Below, piece after piece: positions 26,460 through 34,485 of a DNA stretch of 64,000 nucleotides. Location of the stretch: contig JBDWDN010000007.1 in the NCBI GenBank assembly GCA_039977295.1, positions 104,268 through 168,267 of the forward strand, in the 5' to 3' direction. The position numbers and the translations under genes were made by a program. The notes below the pieces were generated by a model. That model ran no database searches and was not told the origin of the DNA. It saw only the letters and a list, made by a program, of their open reading frames with translations. The DNA is from Hellea sp039977295. Lineage in GTDB: Bacteria; Pseudomonadota; Alphaproteobacteria; Caulobacterales; Maricaulaceae. The number at the start of each line of letters is the position of its first letter. Within the stretch, counting starts at the first letter, position 1.

Positions 26460-27593
26460 ATGGCAATAACGGCTTTGAAATACACTGTCCAAGAGAAAGC
26501 GCTAATATTGGGCATAGAATCTAGCTGTGACGAAACGGCTGCGTCGGTTTTACGGCGAGAAGCCGATGGCAATGTCGAAATCCTATCGTCTATTATCGCG
26601 AGCCAAGACGAGCACCACGCCCCTTTTGGCGGCGTCGTCCCCGAAATAGCGGCGCGCGCGCATATGCAAAAGCTCGACACTATCATTGACCGCGCCGTTA
26701 GTGAGGCTGATATAGACTATACAGATTTATCTGCTGTCGCCGCCACCTCAGGCCCTGGCCTTATTGGCGGGGTGATTGCGGGATTGATGGGCGCGAAGGG
26801 TTTGGCCATGTCGCTTGATATTCCGCTCATTGCCGTAAACCACTTAGAAGGGCATGCCCTATCTCCGCGCCTAGCGGGACAATGCGCTTTTCCTTATTTG
26901 CTTCTCTTAATTTCCGGCGGCCATACACAGCTTCTCTCCGTCAAAGGGCTAGGCGACTATAAACGCCTGGGCAGCACGGTCGATGACGCGGCTGGCGAGG
27001 CGTTTGACAAAACGGCCAAAGTTATGGGGCTCGGCTTTCCAGGCGGCCCTAATGTCGAACGCGCCGCCAAGACAGGCAACCCAAACGCCGTAAAATTACC
27101 CCGTCCTTTTAAGGGCAGAGATCATGCCGATTTCTCCTTTGCAGGCCTAAAAACAGCCGTGGCCCGCGCTTTTGAAGCGAGCGATAAAACGGACGCCGCG
27201 AAAGCCGATCTTGCCGCAAGTTTCCAGCAAGCTGTCTGTGATGTCCTGACCGAACGCTCTGCCCGCGCTATGGATATGTACCGCAAAGATATTGGCGAAG
27301 CCGACTCCCAAGCACCTCAGCGTTTTGTTGTCGCGGGCGGCGTCGCGGCGAATAGTCAAATCCGAAGCGCCCTTGAAGCCTTATGCGAAGATAATAACTT
27401 TACCCTCCTCGCCCCGCCGCTTAAATTTTGCACCGATAATGCTGCAATGATAGCCCTCGCTGGCGCCGAACATTATGCAAAAGGTCAATTCGATCCATTA
27501 GACGTCAAGGCCCGCCCGCGCTGGCCGCTTGATAGCCAATCTGCCAAACAAAACCCTGCTAGCGGCTTTGGCAAAAAAGGCCCTAAATCTTAG
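26460..27593 (+). CDS. tsaD: tRNA N6-adenosine threonylcarbamoyltransferase
   Basis: 377 residues from ATG 26460; GTG 26451 is an alternative, and neither has a well-spaced ribosome site. The core starts Leu-Gly-Ile-Glu-Ser-Ser-Cys-Asp-Glu-Thr-Ala and carries the metal-binding His-Leu-Glu-Gly-His near residue 113, Ser-Gly-Gly-His-Thr-Gln, and Val-Ala-Gly-Gly-Val-Ala-Ala-Asn. It installs the t6A37 modification on ANN-decoding tRNAs. The C-terminal extension (Lys/Ser/Gly-rich) is non-conserved. Followed by gpsA after 22 bases, a common alphaproteobacterial arrangement. Confidence 0.95.
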   Translation: MAITALKYTVQEKALILGIESSCDETAASVLRREADGNVEILSSIIASQDEHHAPFGGVVPEIAARAHMQKLDTIIDRAVSEADIDYTDLSAVAATSGPGLIGGVIAGLMGAKGLAMSLDIPLIAVNHLEGHALSPRLAGQCAFPYLLLLISGGHTQLLSVKGLGDYKRLGSTVDDAAGEAFDKTAKVMGLGFPGGPNVERAAKTGNPNAVKLPRPFKGRDHADFSFAGLKTAVARAFEASDKTDAAKADLAASFQQAVCDVLTERSARAMDMYRKDIGEADSQAPQRFVVAGGVAANSQIRSALEALCEDNNFTLLAPPLKFCTDNAAMIALAGAEHYAKGQFDPLDVKARPRWPLDSQSAKQNPASGFGKKGPKS

Positions 27594-27615
27594 CCCCCAA
27601 CTCAAAAGGACTTTT

Positions 27616-28614
27616 ATGACCGATTATCAAAAAATGGGCGTTATTGGCGGAGGCGCTTGGGGCACAGCGTTGGCCCAGACATTAGCCGCCGCAGGGCGTG
27701 ATGTGACGCTCTGGGCCTTTGAAAATGATTGCGTGAGCAGTATTAATGAGTTGCGGGAGAATACCCTTTTCCTTCCTGGCGTAAAATTGCACCAGCGTAT
27801 TAGGGCGACGTCAGACATTTCTAACTTGGGCGATATGGATGCTGTGCTCTCGGTCGCGCCTGCTCAGCATACACGCAGCATCTTAAAAACTTTTATACCT
27901 GCCATGAAACCGGCCATGCCAATTATGCTCTGTTCTAAAGGTATCGAAATTTCATCGCGCAGTTTCATGTCAGATGTTTTAGCCGAAATTGCCCCGACCG
28001 CTATTCCAGCTGTTTTATCTGGACCGAGCTTTGCGATTGATGTGGCGAAGGGGTTACCCACGGCTGTCACTCTTGCCTGTGAAGACGAGGCCGTCGGGCA
28101 AGCCTTAGTTAAAGCGATCGCCGCGCCGACCTTTCGCCCCTATCTCGCCAGCGATGTGCTAGGCGCAGAAATTGGCGGGGCCGTTAAAAACGTGCTGGCC
28201 TTGGTTTGCGGGATTGTCCTTGGCAAAGAACTTGGCCGTTCGGCCCATGCCGCAATTATTGCGCGGGGCTATGCAGAGATGACGCGGCTGGGCAAAGCGC
28301 TCGGCTGCAATCCAGAGACTCTCACGGGGCTTTGCGGTTTAGGCGACCTTGTTCTGACCTGTTCAAGTGAACAATCGCGCAATATGTCATGCGGCTTGGC
28401 GCTAGGGCGCGGGCAAACATTAGAAGAGATCATGGCCGCGCGTAATTCCGTCACAGAAGGCGTTGCCACCGCTCCAGCCCTTAAAGAGATGGCTGCCAGA
28501 CTTGGCGTTGATATGCCAATTTGCAATGCGATGGCCGATATTCTCTCAGGCGATTTGGATGTCGACAAAGCCATCGTGCAATTACTTGCGCGCGAACATA
28601 AGACAGAGACATAA
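27616..28614 (+). CDS. gpsA: NAD(P)-dependent glycerol-3-phosphate dehydrogenase
   Basis: 332 residues from ATG 27616, with AAAGGA 7 bases upstream. It has the N-terminal Gly-Gly-Gly-Ala-Trp-Gly-Thr-Ala-Leu-Ala nucleotide-binding loop, Leu-Ser-Gly-Pro-Ser-Phe-Ala, the catalytic Lys in Gly-Ala-Val-Lys-Asn-Val, and Leu-Gly-Asp-Leu-Val-Leu-Thr-Cys. It makes sn-glycerol-3-phosphate for phospholipid synthesis. Probably co-transcribed with tsaD and the YciI gene. Confidence 0.95.
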   Translation: MTDYQKMGVIGGGAWGTALAQTLAAAGRDVTLWAFENDCVSSINELRENTLFLPGVKLHQRIRATSDISNLGDMDAVLSVAPAQHTRSILKTFIPAMKPAMPIMLCSKGIEISSRSFMSDVLAEIAPTAIPAVLSGPSFAIDVAKGLPTAVTLACEDEAVGQALVKAIAAPTFRPYLASDVLGAEIGGAVKNVLALVCGIVLGKELGRSAHAAIIARGYAEMTRLGKALGCNPETLTGLCGLGDLVLTCSSEQSRNMSCGLALGRGQTLEEIMAARNSVTEGVATAPALKEMAARLGVDMPICNAMADILSGDLDVDKAIVQLLAREHKTET

Positions 28615-28637
28615 TACAGAGACATAAGAGGCCCTAA

Positions 28638-28922
28638 ATGGAATTCATTATTTATTCAGAAGACAAACCGGGCAGTCTACATATTCGCCAAGCGGCGCGA
28701 GATGACCATCTTGCATGGCTCAAGACGCCCAGTGATGTGAAGCTGTTAATCGCGGGCCCATGGCTTGATGATGAGGGCGTGATGCGCGGAAGCCTGTTAA
28801 TTGTTGAGGCCGCTGACAAGGGCGCAGTATTAAACTGGCTAGCCTCCGACCCCTATAAAGCGGCGGGCCTTACAGCTTCTGTCATGGTGAAAGCCTATAA
28901 ATGGGTTATTGGAAAACATTAA
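28638..28922 (+). CDS. YciI family protein
   Basis: 94 residues, the typical length of YciI-like ferredoxin-fold proteins. Motifs: His-Ile-Arg-Gln...Arg-Asp-Asp-His-Leu-Ala-Trp-Leu (the family His) and Ala-Gly-Pro-Trp-Leu-Asp-Asp, then Ser-Asp-Pro-Tyr near the end. Family members are predicted small enzymes without an agreed reaction. It begins 23 bases after gpsA on the same strand. Confidence 0.9.
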   Translation: MEFIIYSEDKPGSLHIRQAARDDHLAWLKTPSDVKLLIAGPWLDDEGVMRGSLLIVEAADKGAVLNWLASDPYKAAGLTASVMVKAYKWVIGKH

Positions 28923-28925
28923 GTC

Positions 28926-28941
28926 TGTGACTTGGGTCACA
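28926..28941. promoter_or_regulatory. CRP-type operator TGTGA-N6-TCACA, site 1
   Basis: TGTGACTTGGGTCACA, perfectly palindromic in its arms and extended to TCTGTGAC...GTCACAGA. It lies 53 bases before the start of the CRP-like regulator gene, so the regulator probably controls itself. Confidence 0.85.
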
Positions 28942-28994
28942 GATTAACATAAGAACGCTGCGTAAGGCCATATGAATAGGGGGATTGGGGCACT

Positions 28995-29663
28995 ATGGAC
29001 GATCAAAATCATATTTTGAGTTTTCAAGACTTTCTATCTGCTCACGCAGATATCGAAACGGCATTCAAAGATATTTGTCATTCCCGGACATATGCCAAAG
29101 GCAGTATTATCGTTAGCCAAGGCGAAACTGATAAAGATATGTTTTTGCTTAGAAAGGGCCGCGCAAAAGTCGTTATTTATTCCGAAGGCGGCAATGAAAT
29201 CCATCTAGCCGAATTAAAGCCTGGAACTCTTTTCGGCGAAATGGCGATATTATTAAACGCCGCGCGAAGCTCGAATGTCGCGGCGCAAGTGAGCTGCTCC
29301 CTGGAGAGTGTATCTGCCCATGATTTTAATAATCTTATGAAGACTTTTCCTGAACTCGCTTTGTTCATGACACAAATGCTCGCCAGCAGATTACAGCAAA
29401 CATCGCAGAGCCTGTTTGAGAACTTGGCCTTTACGGTGCCTCAACGCACCTATGAATATTTATTGCGGCAAGCCGTGCAAAGCCCTGCGGATGAGGAGGT
29501 CTTTCATATCGCGCCGCCGCCCTCTGTCACTGCGCTTTCCGAAAGCCTAAATGTCAGCCGCGAAGCCACGTCGCGGGCCATAACAAAATTAATATCCCAG
29601 GGCTTAGTTAAAAAAGAAAAAGCGCTTTGGAAAATCTTACGTCCGAATTTTAAAGCTTCTTAG
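28995..29663 (+). CDS. CRP-like cyclic-nucleotide-responsive transcription regulator
   Basis: 222 residues. N-terminal cNMP-binding barrel with Pro-Gly-Thr-Leu-Phe-Gly-Glu (Glu82) and Ala-Arg-Ser-Ser (Arg91, Ser92); dimer helix with Arg-Leu-Gln-Gln-Thr-Ser (Thr136, Ser137). These match E. coli CRP Glu72, Arg82, Ser83, Thr127 and Ser128, which contact cAMP. C-terminal winged helix with recognition helix Ser-Arg-Glu-Ala-Thr-Ser-Arg (Arg189, Glu190, Arg194), the same spacing as CRP Arg180-Glu181-Arg185 that reads TGTGA. Three such sites lie in this locus. No iron-sulfur Cys set of the FNR type. The stop overlaps that of the convergent cyclase gene by 4 bases. Confidence 0.93.
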   Translation: MDDQNHILSFQDFLSAHADIETAFKDICHSRTYAKGSIIVSQGETDKDMFLLRKGRAKVVIYSEGGNEIHLAELKPGTLFGEMAILLNAARSSNVAAQVSCSLESVSAHDFNNLMKTFPELALFMTQMLASRLQQTSQSLFENLAFTVPQRTYEYLLRQAVQSPADEEVFHIAPPPSVTALSESLNVSREATSRAITKLISQGLVKKEKALWKILRPNFKAS

Positions 29664-31486
29664 GCCCCTCTTTTACGGAGACTATATAGGGAGAATATCG
29701 TGTCTTCTTTTTCTGATTTCGTCCGCCCAACATAATCGCATGTAAAGTTATTCACGCGGCTATCAGGATCCATAGCGAGCATGGCCGCGAAATTTTCACT
29801 GACGCAAATAGATCCTGGCAAGGCCAAAGCCTCAAGGCGCGCGGCCGTTGTAACGTTGCGGCCATAAAGATTTGGGGTTTCCGTAAACGGGTCTTCGCGC
29901 TCCCAAACGGGCCCAAAATGAACGCCAATTCGAAGCGCCAAATCGCCGCCATATTCAGACTTAGCGTCTGCAACGCAGTCTTCAAAACAGCTCATAATTT
30001 CGAAAGCAGCGTGAGCGGCGGCAATAGGCGTTTCAAATACCAGAAACAAACCATCACCCCAGCTTTTAACTTGAAGCGGCGCAATATCCAAATTGCGGCA
30101 CCTAGCGGCCATGGGCGCAAAAATGCGGCTAACAATCTCGGGCAGCGCCCGATCAGGCAGCTTGCCGTAACCTTTTAGGTCCGTAAAGAGCATAGCCCTA
30201 AAAATGCGCCCGTCCGATTTTGGCAAGTCAGCTTTCGGTTTAGCTTGCCTGGGGCGCGGCCAAGGAATGTTCTGCGTTGCGCCGTCAACATGGCGCCAAA
30301 GCTGCGTGTCTTGCAGCGTGCCTGTCGGAACGGCGCTCACAATATGCTCATCCATAACACTAAATTGGATGGGATGGGTACAGAGCTGCTCCGCCGTCAA
30401 ACGTGTTAAGCCCATGGCAATTAAGCTTCCCATTTTCAGGTCAAGCTCGTCAAAGTCGCCCGGATCGTCCAGAATGACTCTCACGGATTTAGCCCGCGCC
30501 AAAGCGGCGTCAAAACGCGGCTCCCAATGCTCGCCCATAGGCGTGACCGATAGGCGGCGAAAATCTTCAACGGGCACAGGCAGGACAAGATGCAGATCCG
30601 TTCCGTGCTCTAAAAAGGCTTCAGCGAAAAGAATATCAACCCCTGCGGCCAAGGCGCCGAAAGCCGCGCTAATCGGATTACGCGTTACGAGGCGCGTCAC
30701 CTCACGCGACAATTCTATCGTCTCTTCTTCCGTTAGGCTACGTTCTGCACTCGGCGCGCCAACGCGAAATAAATGCCCCGTATAATGGGCCGCTTTGGGA
30801 ACTTCTAAGGGAACGGCGCAGGGCGGCAAGTGTCCCTGCCCCAATAATTTGAATTGATTTATTGTCGAAGCCCGCGCGCCGAAGTTACCGGGATCAGCAT
30901 TAAGAGCCAGCGCCAAGGCGGCGGCCGCTTGGCTTTCTTGACCCAGAATAAAAAAGCATTCCGCGCGGGTCGCATAATAATAATATTGCGATTGTTCGCT
31001 CATGTTTTCAGGCGCTTCATTTGAGCCTGCGTCATCTTTTAAAATTGCTGTGGCAATTTTTTTAGCCCGCGCCTTATCTCCCGCCAAATGCCAGAGCGTT
31101 GCTGCATTAACGCCGCTATAGCTTCCCTGTGTCTGGGCATAGGTTTTCTCATAGAGCGAGGCCGCCTTGGCGTAGAGATCTAGCCGGGTTTGGCCTGTCT
31201 TATCCTCGATGCGTCCCTTGGCTAACCGTCCTGACAATGCGAGGATATCTTCATGGGTTTCTTCGGTGAGCTTCAAATCGGTAAAGAGTTTTTCCGCCGC
31301 TGAAAAGGCCCCCCCGCGCAGCAAGCATAGAACGGACATATGTTTCAAACTGGCATCATTAGGGAATTTGGGTAACGCCGCCATAGCCCCCTCAAAGGCC
31401 ATATAATAATAGCCGCGCCGGAAGTCCTCCCATATCGCCTTATGCGCCCCCGATGTGCTAGCCCTCAACATTAGTAAACGTGTCAT
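29660..31486 (-). CDS. TRAFs-binding-TPR / Rossmann sensor / class III nucleotide cyclase fusion
   Basis: 608 residues, no membrane segment. Residues ~15-215: helical repeats with Gly-Arg-Ile-Glu-Asp, Leu-Tyr-Glu-Lys-Thr-Tyr and Tyr-Ser-Gly-Val-Asn-Ala-Ala-Thr-Leu, the pattern of the TRAFs-binding TPR domain (DUF4071) of ASK1-type kinases. Residues ~230-400: alpha/beta segment with Ala-Ala-Gly-Val-Asp-Ile-Leu-Phe-Ala-Glu-Ala and His-Leu-Val-Leu-Pro, SLOG-like. Residues 428-608: class III cyclase with metal Asp436 and Asp478, Lys474, Arg519 and Arg550. The second purine-specificity position is Asn539 rather than Asp/Thr, and the catalytic Asn position is Thr546, so the product nucleotide is uncertain. 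It shares a promoter region holding a CRP site with the divergent protease gene. Confidence 0.88.
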   Translation of the reverse strand: MTRLLMLRASTSGAHKAIWEDFRRGYYYMAFEGAMAALPKFPNDASLKHMSVLCLLRGGAFSAAEKLFTDLKLTEETHEDILALSGRLAKGRIEDKTGQTRLDLYAKAASLYEKTYAQTQGSYSGVNAATLWHLAGDKARAKKIATAILKDDAGSNEAPENMSEQSQYYYYATRAECFFILGQESQAAAALALALNADPGNFGARASTINQFKLLGQGHLPPCAVPLEVPKAAHYTGHLFRVGAPSAERSLTEEETIELSREVTRLVTRNPISAAFGALAAGVDILFAEAFLEHGTDLHLVLPVPVEDFRRLSVTPMGEHWEPRFDAALARAKSVRVILDDPGDFDELDLKMGSLIAMGLTRLTAEQLCTHPIQFSVMDEHIVSAVPTGTLQDTQLWRHVDGATQNIPWPRPRQAKPKADLPKSDGRIFRAMLFTDLKGYGKLPDRALPEIVSRIFAPMAARCRNLDIAPLQVKSWGDGLFLVFETPIAAAHAAFEIMSCFEDCVADAKSEYGGDLALRIGVHFGPVWEREDPFTETPNLYGRNVTTAARLEALALPGSICVSENFAAMLAMDPDSRVNNFTCDYVGRTKSEKEDTIFSLYSLRKRGA

Positions 31487-31519
31487 TCCCTTCGGTTACG
31501 ACTTCGAGATGAAAGTGCA

Positions 31520-31535
31520 TGTGACCCACATCACA
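31520..31535. promoter_or_regulatory. CRP-type operator TGTGA-N6-TCACA, site 2
   Basis: TGTGACCCACATCACA lies in the 99-base gap between the divergent cyclase (start 31486) and protease (start 31586) genes, 33 and 50 bases from their starts. It is placed to control both. Confidence 0.85.
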
Positions 31536-31585
31536 GACTTGCATTATTTAAATAATTAACCCATTCTGACCATAGGGGGAGCGCG

Positions 31586-33793
31586 ATGATATCGCAATTA
31601 CAGAATAATTTCAGGATATTGGGAACCGCGCTCATATTATCCTCGGCCGCGCTATCCATCCCGATGACGGCCATGGCCGAAAACGTAACGGCTGAATTTG
31701 TTACAACAGATTGGCTAATTTTTGCCAAACTCGAAAATTCTGTTCTCACTGAACTATCGCGGCATAGCCAAGGCCCCGCCATGATCGCAGCTGCCAATAC
31801 GGCTCTGAACTTAAACGCGTCTGCAGACAATTTTGATCAAAACTATCTTTATATTCTTGTTGGTAATCGCCGCGGCGATGGCATGGAGCCATATTTGGCA
31901 GGCCGCCTCACGGGGTCGAAATCTGTTTTAACGGGTGATGGCAATATGACTGTCATGGATAGTAATTTCAAAGATATTAATCCACCCGCCAATTTGAATA
32001 TGATTGAAGAGATAATTGAACGAGGGTTTGGCGGTGGCCCATTCGGGGCGACAGCCCCTACGCGGGTTGGCGGGTCATCTAAACCTGTAAATGGCGAAAA
32101 CATTGCAGCGGCCTGGAGCGCGGGTCAGAATGAGAACGGCGCCGTAAACGTCTTTCGCATTCCTTATTCAGCCATGCTTAATCCGCCCTCTGAAGATAGC
32201 GCCGCGGACACCGTGCCTAATGGAGGGAGTGGCGGCGCCTCGGTAACTATAGATGTTGGCGGGCTTCTCGGGTCGCTCTTTGGTAAAAAAGATAAAAAAA
32301 GCGATATCCCCGAAGAAGATGCGCCGCCCGCAGATGTTTTAGTTCCTGAGGACACCATAGTTCCTGAGGACACCGGGGACAGCGCCTCTGATATGGATGA
32401 GATTATTGAAAATAATGACCCCATTGTGATCACGCCGCCCCCTGAAATCATCACCCAATATGTCGCTGATCCAGACGTGCTCGCAGATCGAGACCGCCTC
32501 CTCGAAGAACGCACGGGAATGCTTGACTATATAAAAGGCTTAACCAACGTCATCAAAGAGCGTGAAGCCACGATACGGGATCTGAGAGGCGACCTCACCC
32601 GCGCGCAAAACGGCGTCGATCGTGTCCCCGCTTTACTCACGCCCTTGCATACTCAAATTGCGACGCAAAAACGGGAACTCTTAGCTGATAAGAATGCATT
32701 AGCCGATAAAGAAAAAGAGGTCGCCGCTCTTAACCAGCGAATTGCAGAATTAGAAGGCCGCCCCTCACCCATTGCAATCCCGACTTTGATAGCAGGGGGA
32801 TTAGGGCTTTCAGGCTTAGGTGGATTAATTGGCGTTATGCTCGGACGCCGTAAAAGACGCCGACCACAGAACGCCGCTACCCCTCTCGAAACACGGCCAT
32901 TAATACCTGTCTTTTTGAAAAACCTTAAATCGCCAAAGAATAGCTCAAGCTTTGACACTTTGAAAAAGGGCATGTGTTTTTCTGCCTCTCCGATGTTGCT
33001 CGGAGGGCTTCCGATGAGCCTTGCCATTATTAAACCCGTTTATGATGCTGTTGGACGTATTGGCTTTGCGCAAGACGGCAAGCCTGTCGGTAAGGACGAA
33101 TCATTTGGGACCGGCATATTAGTGTCTGATCGTCACATCCTCACCAATCGCCATGTCTGGGAAATGTTCAAAAACCGCCTTGCCGGAGATGAAGGCACGG
33201 GTATTGAGTTTTACGGTGAGAAGAAGTCTGATAAATCAGAATTTATTGCGTTTGACGGCGCGGAGCCCGTCTGCATTGACGGCTGGGATGCGGCCATTTT
33301 CACACTCTCCCGCACACCCGAAAATCGCCCGCCCGTTTCGATCGCCTCGCGCCCCGCAGAAGAGCTCAATGATTTAGATATCGTTGTAGTCGGTTACCCC
33401 CAAGCGCGCCGCGTGACAGAAGACATCGCCGAAGTGACGGAAAAAGACCCTGTCTTTGGCGTAAAACGTTATAGCGAAGGCAAGATATTCCGCCATTCCG
33501 TCGATGTTGAAAACCCTTACGGCGTTGAAGCGGACGTCGAACAGATTATCAACCCTTCCGAAACATTGCGCGCAATCTGTCACAACGCCTCGACATTAGG
33601 CGGCAGTTCAGGTTCAGCCGTTATTTGCAAAAAAACAGGCGACCTCATCGCGCTACATTTTGGGTTTGATAGTGCCTATGAATGGAAAGAAGCCGCCAAC
33701 TTCGCGCTTGCGGGGGAAAACCTTGCACAAAGCGTGGCTGAAATTACGGCGTCTGTGACTCCCGTCACAGATAAGCCGATAAACGAGACCTAA
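31586..33793 (+). CDS. membrane-tethered protein with C-terminal trypsin-like protease domain
   Basis: 735 residues. Sec signal cleaved near Ala-Met-Ala (~31); periplasmic part ~32-300 with a short Gly-rich linker and a Val-Pro-Glu-Asp-Thr direct repeat (~253-262); coiled coil ~300-392; membrane helix ~396-418 followed by Arg-Arg-Lys-Arg-Arg-Arg, which by the positive-inside rule puts the rest in the cytoplasm. The C-terminal domain (~470-720) is trypsin-like, with His523 in Leu-Thr-Asn-Arg-His-Val, Asp568 in Gly-Trp-Asp-Ala-Ala and Ser675 in Gly-Gly-Ser-Ser-Gly-Ser. So a periplasmic or stalk signal may gate a cytosolic protease. Substrate unknown. Expression probably depends on the CRP site at 31520. 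Confidence 0.87.
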   Translation: MISQLQNNFRILGTALILSSAALSIPMTAMAENVTAEFVTTDWLIFAKLENSVLTELSRHSQGPAMIAAANTALNLNASADNFDQNYLYILVGNRRGDGMEPYLAGRLTGSKSVLTGDGNMTVMDSNFKDINPPANLNMIEEIIERGFGGGPFGATAPTRVGGSSKPVNGENIAAAWSAGQNENGAVNVFRIPYSAMLNPPSEDSAADTVPNGGSGGASVTIDVGGLLGSLFGKKDKKSDIPEEDAPPADVLVPEDTIVPEDTGDSASDMDEIIENNDPIVITPPPEIITQYVADPDVLADRDRLLEERTGMLDYIKGLTNVIKEREATIRDLRGDLTRAQNGVDRVPALLTPLHTQIATQKRELLADKNALADKEKEVAALNQRIAELEGRPSPIAIPTLIAGGLGLSGLGGLIGVMLGRRKRRRPQNAATPLETRPLIPVFLKNLKSPKNSSSFDTLKKGMCFSASPMLLGGLPMSLAIIKPVYDAVGRIGFAQDGKPVGKDESFGTGILVSDRHILTNRHVWEMFKNRLAGDEGTGIEFYGEKKSDKSEFIAFDGAEPVCIDGWDAAIFTLSRTPENRPPVSIASRPAEELNDLDIVVVGYPQARRVTEDIAEVTEKDPVFGVKRYSEGKIFRHSVDVENPYGVEADVEQIINPSETLRAICHNASTLGGSSGSAVICKKTGDLIALHFGFDSAYEWKEAANFALAGENLAQSVAEITASVTPVTDKPINET
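33754..33769. promoter_or_regulatory. CRP-type operator TGTGA-N6-TCACA, site 3
   Basis: TGTGACTCCCGTCACA lies inside the last codons of the protease gene, 59 bases before the start of the 209-residue gene, and is extended to TCTGTGAC...GTCACAGA like site 1. Its position suggests a separate, CRP-controlled promoter for the small gene. Confidence 0.8.
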
Positions 33794-33828
33794 ACTAAGC
33801 AAAAACTCATCCACATAGGGAGGATAAA

Positions 33829-34458
33829 ATGAGTAAAACTAAAAACGTAACACCAAAGGTGCAAAACCAAGAATATTTGAAATCCTGGGATGATTTCGCC
33901 AATACGCGCGCGGATGGCGATCGCTTTCCTATTCTATTGCCGATCAATATCGATATTGTTGACGGTAAGCTTGTCCGCGAACGTATGAAAGCGCCGCAGG
34001 TTAAACGCCTTTATGCGGATTGCGGCGGTGAAGTTCCCGACTATATGCTGGCCAATCCCAAGCACTTCCCAAACCCCAATAAAGTGTTCAAGGAATATGT
34101 AAAATTCTTCGCCAAGCAGGACGGCGTTGAAGGCCCTGGGGACCCAACACCGCTGGACGTTCAATGCAATCGACCCACATGGCTGTTATATAATTTACCG
34201 CGCCGAAATTGGAAGTTCAGCAAAGACGCGCAATATAGCACGATGAACGATCCTGATGATCAGTCCCGCAATTTTGAAAAAATCTGCACAATGGATAAGA
34301 TGAATTGCCTCCTGCTCTCGAACCGTCACCGGAGTAATCCAAAGGGTTTAAAGTTCAATCTGCATATCACAATGAGTCAGAGGGAAAATGGCGTGACATT
34401 TAAAACACCTATTGTCATTGACCCAGGTGGGGAAAACACGGGACACGGAATACCCTGA
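33829..34458 (+). CDS. unknown 209-residue protein of the cyclase/protease locus
   Basis: 209 residues with a good ribosome site (AGGGAGGA, 5 bases upstream). No signal peptide or membrane helix; probably cytosolic. It has four Cys spread through the chain (Asp-Cys-Gly-Gly near residue 65, Val-Gln-Cys-Asn near 112, Lys-Ile-Cys-Thr near 152, Asn-Cys-Leu-Leu near 159) and ends in Val-Ile-Asp-Pro-Gly-Gly-Glu-Asn-Thr-Gly-His-Gly. I do not recognise the family. It follows the protease gene by 35 bases but has its own CRP-type site. Candidates are a protease substrate, an effector released by cleavage, or a nucleotide-binding partner; none is shown. Confidence 0.8.
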   Translation: MSKTKNVTPKVQNQEYLKSWDDFANTRADGDRFPILLPINIDIVDGKLVRERMKAPQVKRLYADCGGEVPDYMLANPKHFPNPNKVFKEYVKFFAKQDGVEGPGDPTPLDVQCNRPTWLLYNLPRRNWKFSKDAQYSTMNDPDDQSRNFEKICTMDKMNCLLLSNRHRSNPKGLKFNLHITMSQRENGVTFKTPIVIDPGGENTGHGIP

Positions 34459-34485
34459 AATTTCCTGAGTTATTTTATTTAGAGC

